From contig CAZMGV010000002.1 in assembly GCA_964565925.1 (NCBI GenBank), positions 124,001-188,000 on the forward strand: a stretch of 64,000 nt of DNA, given 5' to 3'. Positions within the stretch are counted from its first letter, which is position 1, and every line of letters begins with the position of its first letter. The position numbers were made by a program, and so were the translations under genes. Positions 1 through 8,926 of this stretch are shown one piece after another. Under the pieces are notes generated by a model. The model worked only from the letters and a program-made list of their open reading frames with translations. It was not told where the DNA came from and searched no databases. This stretch comes from CAZMGV01 sp964565925 (GTDB lineage Bacteria; JAGRBM01; JAHCIT01).

Positions 1-3000
1 CGGATCGGCGCCGTTGGCGCCGCTGTCGGTGACGCTGGCCAGGATGGAAATACTGTTGATGCCCGCCGGAAGCGTCGCGGCGACCGTGAGCGCGTAGGTC
101 GCCGAACCCGAGGCGCCGCCCGCAAGCGTCCCGACGTTGATCGTGCAGACCGAAGCCGGGTTGTTGTTCGGCACGCAGGCCCAGCCGGCCGTCGAGGCGC
201 CCGCATTGAACGTCGTGCTGGCCGGGACCGTCACGCTCAGGGTAACGGCCGCCGCACCGCGGTTTCCTATGTTCGAGTAGCCGATGGCGTAGCTGGCCGT
301 GCCCGACGGCGCCGCCGCCGGTCCGCCGGTCACTGCCGTGACGGTGAGGTCCGGCGCGCCGCTGAACGGCGTCGTATCGGAGGCGCTGTTATTGGCCGCA
401 TTTCCGTCGGCCCCGTTGGTGCCGTCGTCGGCGATGGAGGCCGAGATAGCGAGCTGCGTCGTTCCGGCCGGAACGGGACTCATCGCCGCCACCGTGAAGG
501 CGACCGAACCGCTGCCGCCCACCGACACATTGCCCACGCTGACCGTGCAGGTGGAACCGGCGTTGTTCGACGGCGCGCAGGACCAGCCCGCGCCTCCGCT
601 GAAGGTCGAGCTCGCCGGGACCGTCGTGGTGATGACCGCGCCGGTGGCGTTCTGCGTACCTGTGTTCCCGTACGACATCGTGTAGGTGACGCTGCCCCCG
701 GGGGCGACCGTTCCGCCGCCTTCGGTAACGCTCAAGGTCAGGTCCGGGACCGCCGTGAGCGAAGTCGACTCGCTGCGCGTGTTATTGGCCGTGTTGCTGT
801 CGGCGCCATTGGCGGCGTCGTCGGCGATGGACATAGTAAGCGTCACATCCGGCACACCTGCCGGGATCGAAGCCGCCGCCTGGACGGCGAACGTGCCGCT
901 ACCGGAACCCGCCGCCGCCAGCGCGCCGATACTGAAGGTACAGGCCGAACCGGCATTGTTGTTCGGCAGGCAGGTCCAGCCCGCCGTCGAACTGGCTGGC
1001 AGGAAAGTCGTATAGAGCGGCACGGTGGCCGAGAGCCCTGCTCCCGTCGAACCCTGGTTGCCGCTGTTGGCGTAGTTGTAGGTATAGGTGACCGTGCCGC
1101 CCGCGTTGATCGACACCGGCGCGTCGACAATCGAAGTAACCGCGAGGTCCGGGAATGCGTTCAGCGTCACCGAACCCGAGGCGCTGTTGTTGCCGGGGGT
1201 GAGATCGGCGCCGTTGGTCGTATCGTCGCCGCTGCCCACCGTGATGCCGACCGTATTGATGCCGGCGGCGACCGTCGCCGCCACGGTGACGGCAAAGTTC
1301 GCCACGCCGGTCGCAGAGGCCGCCAGACCGCCGATGGTGTCGGTGCAGGTCGAACCCGCGTTGTTGTTCGGCACGCAGACCCAGCCGGCACCCGTGAACG
1401 TCGTACCCGCCGGAACGGTCGTCGTCAGGGTGACGCCCGTGGCGCCCTGCGTTCCGATATTTCCATAGCCCACCGCGAAGGTGACGGCGCCGCCCGGAGC
1501 GACCGCGCCGCTGCCGGCGACCGACGTAACCGTGATGTCCGGTGCTGCCGTGACCGGCGTCGTGTCGCTGCCGGAGTTATTACCCGGCGTCGGATCGGCG
1601 CCGCCCGTGCCGTCGTTGGTGATACTGACCGTGACGCTGAGATTGTTGATACCCGCGGCCACCGGGCTCGTCAGCCCCAGTATGAGGGACGCCGTCGCAC
1701 CGGTGGCGGCGCCGATGCTCGGGGCCGTCAGGGTACAGACCGATCCGGCCAGATTGTTCGGCACACAGCTCCAGGCGCCGCCGCCGGCGTAGGTCGTGTT
1801 GGCCGGGACGGTGGTCGTCAGCGTCACGCCCGAAGCGGTCTGGGTGCCGTTGTTCTGGTACGACACCGTATAGGCGACCACGTTGCCGGGGGTGACCGAT
1901 GCGCCACCGTCGGAAACGGACACAAGCTGCAGGTCCGGGATGGCGTTCACCGGCGTCGTGTCGCTGCCGGTATTGTTGGCGGCGTTCGAATCGGTGCCGT
2001 TCGTGCCGTCGTCGGTGATATTCGCGGACATCGTGACGTTTTCGAAGCCTGCCGGAATCGCCGCCGCGACTGTGACGGCGAAGTTCTTCGTCCCCGAGGC
2101 GCCACCGCCCGCGACCGCGCCGATGCTGTTCAGGCACAGGGAGCCCGCGTTATTGTTCGGAGCGCAGATCCATCCCGCCGACGAGCCCGCCGGGTTGAAG
2201 GTGGTGTTCGCCGGCACCAGCGCGGTCATCAGGACGCCCGTCGCACTGCGCGTACCCGCGTTCGCATAGGTGAGAACATAGGTGACGCCGCCGCCGGCCG
2301 AGACCGTACTGCCGCCGTCGGATACCGCGACCGACAGGTCCGGAACCGCCGTCGCCGCGACCGCCGCCGAACCGGCGGCCGAGTTGTTGGCAAGATTGAT
2401 GTCCGTTCCGACCGTATTGTCGTAGGCGATCGACGCCGTCAGCGGAATCGTCGTGATGCCGCCGGCGAGCGGGTTCAGCAGCGTCACCTGGAAGTTGGCC
2501 GAACCGTTCGTGTTGTTGTTCAGCGTGGCGGCCACATTTGTACAGACCGAGCCGGCGTTGTTGTTGGGCACGCAGGTCCAGCCCGCACCGGTAAAGGTCG
2601 TACCGACCGGAACCGTCGTGGTGAGCTGCGTGTTCGGCGCGTTCACGCCGCCGCCGCCCGTACCGTCATTGCGGGTGCTGATCGTAAACGTGGTCGCGGC
2701 TCCGGGAGCGACCGGACTCACGGACGCCACGATACCGGTCACCCGCAGATCGGGCGCTACCGAGGTGATCGTCGCCGCGGAAGTAACGCCGCTTGTCCGG
2801 CGAACCGTCCCGGCCACGTACGTCGGATGACTGTCGTACTGCATGCTGGCGGTATTGGCGATCGCGGTATTCCGGGCGACTGCGGCGCGCACCGTCGCCT
2901 GGTAGGTGAACGTCAGCGTACTGCCGACGGGAAGTTCCGCCAGGTTCACCAGAATGGTCCCGTCGCCCACGATATTACCGGTGAGCACGCTGAAACCGGC

Positions 3001-6000
3001 CAGGGCCGAGGTCTGGGTGACGGTGCCGGGAATCAGCTGCAGGTTGGCATTCAGGGCGTCCGAAATACGGACGTTTTCCGCCGGGCCGGTTGAGACCGGC
3101 GCGCCGCCCGCATGGGCGACTGCCACCGTGTAGGTGACGTTGTTGCCGACGCCGATGGTCGCGGCACTTCTCGTTTTGAGGATCGTGAGCCGCGGATCGA
3201 CCACGTCGATCGTGACGGAGCTGTTGATCGCCGGTCCGGTCGCGTAGGTCGCGCTGGCCGTCGTCGTCAGCGCATCACCCGAGGCGTTCGACACGGAATC
3301 GAATACCCGGCCCACTATATCGATCACGATCTGGTCGCGGGCGTCCGAAACTCCGTCCGGTACGTTCGTCACGTTCCCGAAATTGAGAACCACCCGGTCC
3401 AGGTGACCGTCGGCTATATTGATGTCGGACAGTACAGGGAGCGCGGTCGCAAAAACGTTTCCGGTGCCGTTACCGATCCGGACGATGGTGGCGCTGACGG
3501 CCTCCATGTATCCGGTCGCCGTGCTGGGCATATCCACCTGGAGGTTCAGGTTCGGGGTCACCCCTTCGGGCACGGTGATCGTCGCCCGGTAGGTGGCCAG
3601 TTCGCCGATATTGAGGTCCGTATTGGCGCCCACGAACTGGGCCGACCCGGTGGAAGCCAGTTCCGTCGAGGCCAGCACGAAGGTCATCGTGGGCGGGCTG
3701 ATCAGGAAACTGCCGAGCCCGGTGTCCGTATAGCGGCGGACTTCGCCTGCAACGTAGACCGGTTCGCTGTCCCACTGTACCTGCGAGCCGAGAATGGCCG
3801 TGGTGTTCGCCTGGACGGTGGACTTCGCTCTCAGCTGGTAGCGGATCTGGGTCGAACTGCCCAGAGCGAGCGTCGGGATCGTGACCGTCACGACGGTATC
3901 CAGCGGCCCGTTACCGGAGGCAATCGCTCCGGCGCCGGACAGGATGACCACAGTACCGGGAACCACGTCGAAATTTCCGCTGCCGTTTTCCGTGAAGACG
4001 ACACTGTAGGCGCTGGCCCGCGATGCGGCGTTGTGCTGGACCGTCGACGTGACCGTGATCGTGTCGCCCGCATCGCCGGGGCCCGCCGGCGCGCTCGCAG
4101 ACACAATGTCGAGATTGGGCTCGACATATTCCACCTGAAGGCTGTTGGTCGCGTCCACCGCGCCGGAGACATCCAGCGTGGCGACGTTGGTCAACAGGTC
4201 CGCGTTGTTGTTGGCCACGAGATCCCGGACCCGCGCCTTCACCTCGAAGACGATAGAGTCGTTGGTCGGATCGCCGTCGGGAGCGTTGGTAATATTTCCG
4301 CCGCCCGGGGTCAGCTGGAATACGGCCTCGTCGGCATAGGTATCGCCGTTGGTATCCACGGCCGTCATGACCGGGTAGCCGCCCGGAATGGATGCCGCGA
4401 TGGCGGAGCCCGTCGAAATCAGCGCCAGAGTTCCGGGTTCGATCGCCAGCGTCGCGGTGCCGATTTCCAGCTGCTCGAGAACGCGCACGCCGTTCACCGG
4501 ATCGCCCAGCGTGATACCTTCGATGAAGGTCGCCGTGATCCGGAGCGTGACTTCTTCGCCGATCGTCAGATCGGTAAGCGCCGGATTGCCCTGGGCGGTG
4601 CCGGTGGCGGCGTCGGAGGTCGCGAAGACGACCTGCGTGATCGCACCCGATCCGACACCCACTACGTTGGCGACGGCGTTCCGGTTGTACGTGCGCTCGT
4701 TGGGGTCCAGGTTCGCCGGAAGCGTATCGTAAGTCATCGCGGCCGGGACGGAGATGACGTTACCGGCCTGGACCGTGTTGACCGAGGTCGCCGTGAAGGT
4801 GAACTGGAAGAACTGCGCCGGCTGGATCCGGTCCACGGTCGCCAGGAAGTGCTGAGTGCCGCCATTATAGGTCAGCGACGTCGGAGCCACCGATCCGCCG
4901 GAAAGCACCGGTCCGGCCGTATAGGGGGCCAGCGCGCTGAGCGGTCCGATGTCGATGTTATAGTCGTAGCCGTCGACGGCCGTGCCCGGGGGCACGCCGT
5001 TCCAGTCGACGCGGACCGTGTAGGTAATCAGATCGCCTGCATCCACCGTCAGCGGGCTCGGCGTGATCTGGATGCGGTAGTCGGGTTCGCGGACTGTCAC
5101 GTTGGGGCCGTTGATGCCGCCCGTGGTGCCGCCCGTCCACGTCCAGGTCATCGCGGGACGGCGCGTCTGGCCCGTGGTATTCGACGCCTGGTTGCAGATG
5201 AGCCCTGTGAAGTTGATGTCGAGATACCGGGTTCCGTCGTCCGTTGCGGTGTTGCGGAAGTTACCGAGGTTGATCGTGTAGCTGCTCGCCGACGTCGCGG
5301 GGCAGCCGGCCGGCCCGAGCACGGGGGTCAGGACCGGCGCAGCCGTCACGATACTGGCGTCGAACGGTGTGATCACCGGAGCCGCTGTAATGCCCATGCC
5401 GAGCGGGACGGTCAGCACGAGCTGCGCATTGGGCAGCACGATTTCCGGCAGCGTGGCGCGGATGAGGTAGTTGGCCGATTCGCCGATCGCCACATCCGTT
5501 CCGCCCGTGAACGCCTCGCTGGTCGACAGCATTGTGAGCGAGAAATACGGGACATTCGGCAGGTCGTTAACCGTCACCGTCGCCGTATCCATGGCGGCCG
5601 GGAACGGGAACGTCGAGGTGGCGGTCGGATACCAGATCACGTTGGCGGTCGAGGTAATGAGGTCGCTCGGCCGGATGTTCAGGTCGTTATCCGGTACGCC
5701 CGGCGTCTTGACCGTGCACTGGAACCGGACCTTGGCGGTATCGGTATTGTCGAAATCGCCGTTGGTGCCGTCGCTCTTGGCGATGGGGTTCGTCAGGTTG
5801 ACGGTGATTGGATTCAGCAGGTCCTGCGTGAAGGGCAGGTTCGCGCCGAGGCCGTTTCGCACCGTCAGGACCGTGCAGTTCTTCAGGTCCGCCGGCGTGT
5901 AGTCGGTCAGGCTTACCTGGTAGGCCGGAGCGTTACCCTGGTTCTCGATGTCCGCGATGAAGATCACGTTATCGGCGCCGTCGGCGTCCAGCAGGTCCCC

Positions 6001-8058
6001 CGTGCCCGTGATCGTCGACGTCACGTTGGAAGTGGACTCCACCTGGAGATCGTTGATCAGCAGCGGCGCGCCGACGTTAATGTTCGCGTTCACGAGCGCG
6101 ATGATCGACGAACCGGGCGTATTGTAACTGGACGCCTGCATCAGGTTCGTCAGGAACAGGTTCGGGGCGAACGGCTCGCCTGCGACGATCGTATCCACTT
6201 CGACTTCGATCACCTGCGGCGACGCCGACACCACGTCCGGCATGACCATGGTGAGGGAATTTTCCACACCGTTACGCGTGATCGACGTGGGGATCGTAAC
6301 ATTCGGGCCGACGAGGAAGGTGTTGTTCGCGCCGATCCGGAAATCGCCGGTCGGATACGTATACGGCGGTAGGCCGGCGTAGCTGCCCATGTTGATCCCG
6401 TAGATCGGGTCGGAGACCGCGAATACCGGCAGCGGGAAATAGTCCTTGAACTGGATCTGCCGCACGTCTCCGGACGGGATGTCGAGCCGGAACACCCAGG
6501 TGACGATATCGCCCGGCAGATAGAGCGGCTGAACGTTCTTGATGGACTTGGTGGCGGTCACCGGCGTGATCGTGACGCCGGAACCGGACGGGTTCGTGCA
6601 TCCGGCGGCGCCGTCGGTCAGCGAGAAGGTGAGCAGTTGCGGCACATTGAGCGGATCGGACGCTCGGACCGGGTCGAGCGGCGGCGTGTCGTAGTTCGTC
6701 TGTACGGTCGCCGTATAGGTGATCGTGCCGGTCGCGCCATACGGGATATTCGCCCCGGCCGCGGCCCGGACGTCGTACACGAGGGTTTCGGTATAGCTCG
6801 GCCCGGCGGGGCCTGTCACCGCCGGCACGATCGCCGTGGCGATCGACATGGCCGGGATTGTGAGCTGTGCGCTGCCCGCATCGAACGTGAGACCGTCGGG
6901 GAGCACGTCCTGGATCGAGAACGAACTGGCGCCTTCGCCTGCCGAAACAATACCGTCGGTCGAAAACGGTGTCACCGCGAAGCTGGTCGTGAACGTCACG
7001 GTTCCGCCCGGGTTCACCGTTCCCGGCGACGCACCCATGCGGGTCGTGGCGTTGTAGATATTGAACGAATCGTTGCTGTTGATCGTCGAGGTCCCCGGGC
7101 CCGGAATGTTGTTGTACTGGGCCTGCCCGTTATCGGTCGCCACATGGGAGTCGCAGATCGCCTCGCTCAGGATGTCCGCAGGATAGACGTTGTACGTCAC
7201 GTCCACCTCGGACTGGTCATTCACCTGTCCGTGCACGGAAGTGCAGGTCACCTGGATCGTGCCGCTGGTGGCGCCGACGAGAGGCTGCTGGGTGATCGAA
7301 CAGACGCCCGCGCCCGAATTGCTGATGGCGAGACTGCCGTTATAGGTCAGGATATTGCCGGCGGGCAGCGTATCCTGGATAATCACGTTGTTGACCGTGA
7401 CACCCGTGGCGACATTCGCGGTGAGCGTATAGGTCAGCGCCGGCGGCAGGTTGCCGGGGACGTGCTCGTCTTCCGGCGGACCGATCTGGGTGCTGAACTG
7501 GATGAAACCCGGCGTCGTATTCTGCGTCGTCGGCGTGCCGATGATCGGCCCGTTGGTGCCGGTCGCCGTATCGCCATATTCGTAGACCGGAACCACTTTG
7601 ACCGGAAGCGCGACGTTCGGCGTCGCCAGCGGATCGACGGTCGCGCAGATGTCGGCAATGACCGTCGGCGCGCCGGTCACGACGCTGCCCAGCGGGAACT
7701 GGATCAGGGTGAGCGTCCCGCCCACCGGTCCGGTGACGTTCTGGCCCGTGATCGGATCGACAAGGATTCCCGACAGGGGGAAGGTGCCGACGGCCGTCGT
7801 GGTCAGCGGCGCGGCCAGGAAATCGGCGGAGACGAAGTCGATTTCCAGGGGGAGCGCCAGCTCAAGGTAGGGACCGAACCCCGGCGTACCGGTATTGGTC
7901 ACTCCCGCCGTGAAGCAGATCTGCTCGCCTATAAAGGTGGCGCCCGGAACACCGAGACTCAGGTTGGGGACCGGCGGAGCCGCCCATAACCGCTTTGGCA
8001 CCAGGATTGTGAGCGCAATGAAAAAAACGAACGCCGTTTGGCGAACTACCCGTTTCAT
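1..8058 (-). CDS. Giant secreted DUF11-repeat surface protein (3' end beyond window)
   Basis: An open minus-strand frame begins at ATG 8058 and stays open to base 1 (2,686 codons), so the C-terminus lies outside the window. The N-terminus, MKRVVRQTAFVFFIALTI..., followed by an AxA-like site (LWA|APP), is a Sec signal peptide. The body is a chain of beta-rich modules with DUF11 hallmarks (G-x-x-x-T-Y-T-V-x-x-x-N-x-G, TVPAGTTF, D-L-x-P-x-N-N-S). The first two thirds are diverged modules. From about base 2800 to 1 there are at least seven regular modules of roughly 130 residues, each starting PDLxV and carrying W-x-C-x-PNNNAGSxCT with two cysteines that may form a disulfide. GGAAGGG lies 5' of the ATG. 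Such proteins are surface or extracellular adhesin-like structural proteins; the ligand is unknown. A C-terminal sorting domain may lie off the edge. Confidence 0.9.
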   Translation of the reverse strand, partial: MKRVVRQTAFVFFIALTILVPKRLWAAPPVPNLSLGVPGATFIGEQICFTAGVTNTGTPGFGPYLELALPLEIDFVSADFLAAPLTTTAVGTFPLSGILVDPITGQNVTGPVGGTLTLIQFPLGSVVTGAPTVIADICATVDPLATPNVALPVKVVPVYEYGDTATGTNGPIIGTPTTQNTTPGFIQFSTQIGPPEDEHVPGNLPPALTYTLTANVATGVTVNNVIIQDTLPAGNILTYNGSLAISNSGAGVCSITQQPLVGATSGTIQVTCTSVHGQVNDQSEVDVTYNVYPADILSEAICDSHVATDNGQAQYNNIPGPGTSTINSNDSFNIYNATTRMGASPGTVNPGGTVTFTTSFAVTPFSTDGIVSAGEGASSFSIQDVLPDGLTFDAGSAQLTIPAMSIATAIVPAVTGPAGPSYTETLVYDVRAAAGANIPYGATGTITYTATVQTNYDTPPLDPVRASDPLNVPQLLTFSLTDGAAGCTNPSGSGVTITPVTATKSIKNVQPLYLPGDIVTWVFRLDIPSGDVRQIQFKDYFPLPVFAVSDPIYGINMGSYAGLPPYTYPTGDFRIGANNTFLVGPNVTIPTSITRNGVENSLTMVMPDVVSASPQVIEVEVDTIVAGEPFAPNLFLTNLMQASSYNTPGSSIIALVNANINVGAPLLINDLQVESTSNVTSTITGTGDLLDADGADNVIFIADIENQGNAPAYQVSLTDYTPADLKNCTVLTVRNGLGANLPFTQDLLNPITVNLTNPIAKSDGTNGDFDNTDTAKVRFQCTVKTPGVPDNDLNIRPSDLITSTANVIWYPTATSTFPFPAAMDTATVTVNDLPNVPYFSLTMLSTSEAFTGGTDVAIGESANYLIRATLPEIVLPNAQLVLTVPLGMGITAAPVITPFDASIVTAAPVLTPVLGPAGCPATSASSYTINLGNFRNTATDDGTRYLDINFTGLICNQASNTTGQTRRPAMTWTWTGGTTGGINGPNVTVREPDYRIQITPSPLTVDAGDLITYTVRVDWNGVPPGTAVDGYDYNIDIGPLSALAPYTAGPVLSGGSVAPTSLTYNGGTQHFLATVDRIQPAQFFQFTFTATSVNTVQAGNVISVPAAMTYDTLPANLDPNERTYNRNAVANVVGVGSGAITQVVFATSDAATGTAQGNPALTDLTIGEEVTLRITATFIEGITLGDPVNGVRVLEQLEIGTATLAIEPGTLALISTGSAIAASIPGGYPVMTAVDTNGDTYADEAVFQLTPGGGNITNAPDGDPTNDSIVFEVKARVRDLVANNNADLLTNVATLDVSGAVDATNSLQVEYVEPNLDIVSASAPAGPGDAGDTITVTSTVQHNAASRASAYSVVFTENGSGNFDVVPGTVVILSGAGAIASGNGPLDTVVTVTIPTLALGSSTQIRYQLRAKSTVQANTTAILGSQVQWDSEPVYVAGEVRRYTDTGLGSFLISPPTMTFVLASTELASTGSAQFVGANTDLNIGELATYRATITVPEGVTPNLNLQVDMPSTATGYMEAVSATIVRIGNGTGNVFATALPVLSDINIADGHLDRVVLNFGNVTNVPDGVSDARDQIVIDIVGRVFDSVSNASGDALTTTASATYATGPAINSSVTIDVVDPRLTILKTRSAATIGVGNNVTYTVAVAHAGGAPVSTGPAENVRISDALNANLQLIPGTVTQTSALAGFSVLTGNIVGDGTILVNLAELPVGSTLTFTYQATVRAAVARNTAIANTASMQYDSHPTYVAGTVRRTSGVTSAATITSVAPDLRVTGIVASVSPVAPGAATTFTISTRNDGTGGGGVNAPNTQLTTTVPVGTTFTGAGWTCVPNNNAGSVCTNVAATLNNNTNGSANFQVTLLNPLAGGITTIPLTASIAYDNTVGTDINLANNSAAGSAAVAATAVPDLSVAVSDGGSTVSAGGGVTYVLTYANAGTRSATGVLMTALVPANTTFNPAGSSAGWICAPNNNAGSLCLNSIGAVAGGGASGTKNFAVTVAAAIPAGFENVTMSANITDDGTNGTDSNAANNTGSDTTPVNAIPDLQLVSVSDGGASVTPGNVVAYTVSYQNNGTQTASGVTLTTTVPANTTYAGGGAWSCVPNNLAGSVCTLTAPSIGAATGATASLILGLTSPVAAGINNLSVTVSITNDGTGGADPTPGNNSGSDTTPVTAAPDITVTSVAGSGAVAPGGAVTFAVGYGNIGTQGATGVTLTTTVPAGTTFTGAGWVCVPNNNAGSTCTDTIGGLAASATGVANFAVTVAATVAAGINTVGITVGSGDDTTNGADLTPGNNSASGSVTLNAFPDLAVTSIVDAPVSINAGGTVTYTYNYANSGNQGSTGAGLSATVPLYTTFLPASSTAGWTCLPNNNAGSACTFSIGALAAAGSGSGTFAVQAAASIPAGVPDVTLTMSIADDAANGADSNTANNTRSESTSLTAVPDLTLSVTEGGGTVAPGGSVTYTMSYGNTGTQNATGAVITTTVPASSTFSGGAGWSCAPSNNAGSTCTVSVGNVSVGGSGSVAFTVAAMSPVPAGTTQLAISASIADDGTNGADGNAANNSASDTTPFSGAPDLTVTAVTGGPAAAPSGTASYAIGYSNIGNRGAAAVTLSVTVPASTTFNAGASTAGWACVPNNNPASVCTINVGTLAGGASGSATYALTVAATLPAGINSISILASVTDSGANGADP

Positions 8059-8373
8059 CTTTGACGATATGTCCCTTCCAACAACTCGACGCGTACTCGG
8101 CTCAATTGGAAACGTTCGTTCCACATAGAAACGTGTCGCAACGCACATGCGTTACAAAACGATCAGAGAATCGGCCAAATACGCGTCCTGACTCGATTCA
8201 CCATTAAACAGAGCAAATAATGGACCGAACAAATCGGTCGTTTGGTAAAGGATTGCGACAAAAATTCTATGCCCGTTTTCCGCCCCGCTGAATCTGGAAA
8301 TAGCGGCACGAAAACGCCTCGCGACCTAAGCAAGGTTCGGAAATGACTGGCCAAAATGACGGGTGATGGTGAT
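8059..8373. other. Intergenic region upstream of the DUF11 gene, with an inverted repeat
   Basis: No credible gene is seen here; small ORFs in this stretch lack ribosome-binding sites and resemblance to known proteins. It must hold the promoter of the DUF11 gene. The one notable element is AACGCA-CA-TGCGTT at 8140-8153, perfect 6-base arms with a 2-base centre about 80 bases upstream of the ATG. It could be an operator. Confidence 0.4.
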
Positions 8374-8449
8374 TGGCGCCCCCAACCGGAATCGAACCGG
8401 TGTTTTCGCCGTGAGAGGGCGACGTCCTGGGCCGCTAGACGATGGGGGC
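8374..8449 (-). tRNA. tRNA-Glu (anticodon CTC)
   Basis: The minus strand folds as a cloverleaf. The acceptor GCCCCCA pairs with TGGGGGC, followed by discriminator G and an encoded CCA. The D arm is of the GTCTAG type found in tRNA-Glu. The anticodon loop CTCTCAC gives CTC. The T arm contains GGTTCGATTCC. Confidence 0.95.
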
Positions 8450-8592
8450 GCGGCGTGTGAACGCGCCGGAAAGGCGCGGGTCCGTCTAGTAGCCGGAGCC
8501 CCCCCGTAGGGCAAGCGCAAGGCACGCTTTTCAGAACCGGCCGGTCAGGCCGGCTTGGGCCCCGAATCATCCGCAACTTGTCTGGAAAATTA

Positions 8593-8666
8593 TGGTTCCC
8601 GATGATGGATTCGAACCACCACAAGCAGAGTCAGAGTCTGCTGTCCTACCATTAGACGAATCGGGA
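8593..8666 (-). tRNA. tRNA-Gln (anticodon CTG)
   Basis: The minus strand folds as a cloverleaf. The acceptor TCCCGAT pairs with ATCGGGA, then discriminator A and an encoded CCA. The anticodon stem GCAGA/TCTGC closes loop CTCTGAC, giving CTG. The T arm contains GGTTCGAATCC. It lies 143 bases upstream of tRNA-Glu on the same strand, so the two are probably co-transcribed. Confidence 0.95.
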
Positions 8667-8926
8667 ACGGAGAGGACGGACGCCAAGAAGGGTCCATCCG
8701 GCGGCGTATAGATAGAAACGGCGGGACGTTCTGTCAACCTGCGCGGCGGGCATATTTTACCGCGGATTCCGGCCCGGTTTGCCCCGTCCAAACGGGCCCC
8801 TGCGGCTGCAGTTGCCGGCGACCGCCAACACGGGCGACCGGAACCCGGTGGGCAACCCGGTTCGGCTTTTCCGCCCCGGAGGGTTACGAAAGAACCTCTG
8901 GTAGCGAACGGAGACGGGTACCGGCC

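Noticed and set aside
3112..6372. Plus-strand open frame of 1,086 codons
   Set aside because: It is the antisense of the DUF11-repeat gene; its product is Arg/Asp/Gly-rich nonsense with no domain, a common artefact in GC-rich DNA.
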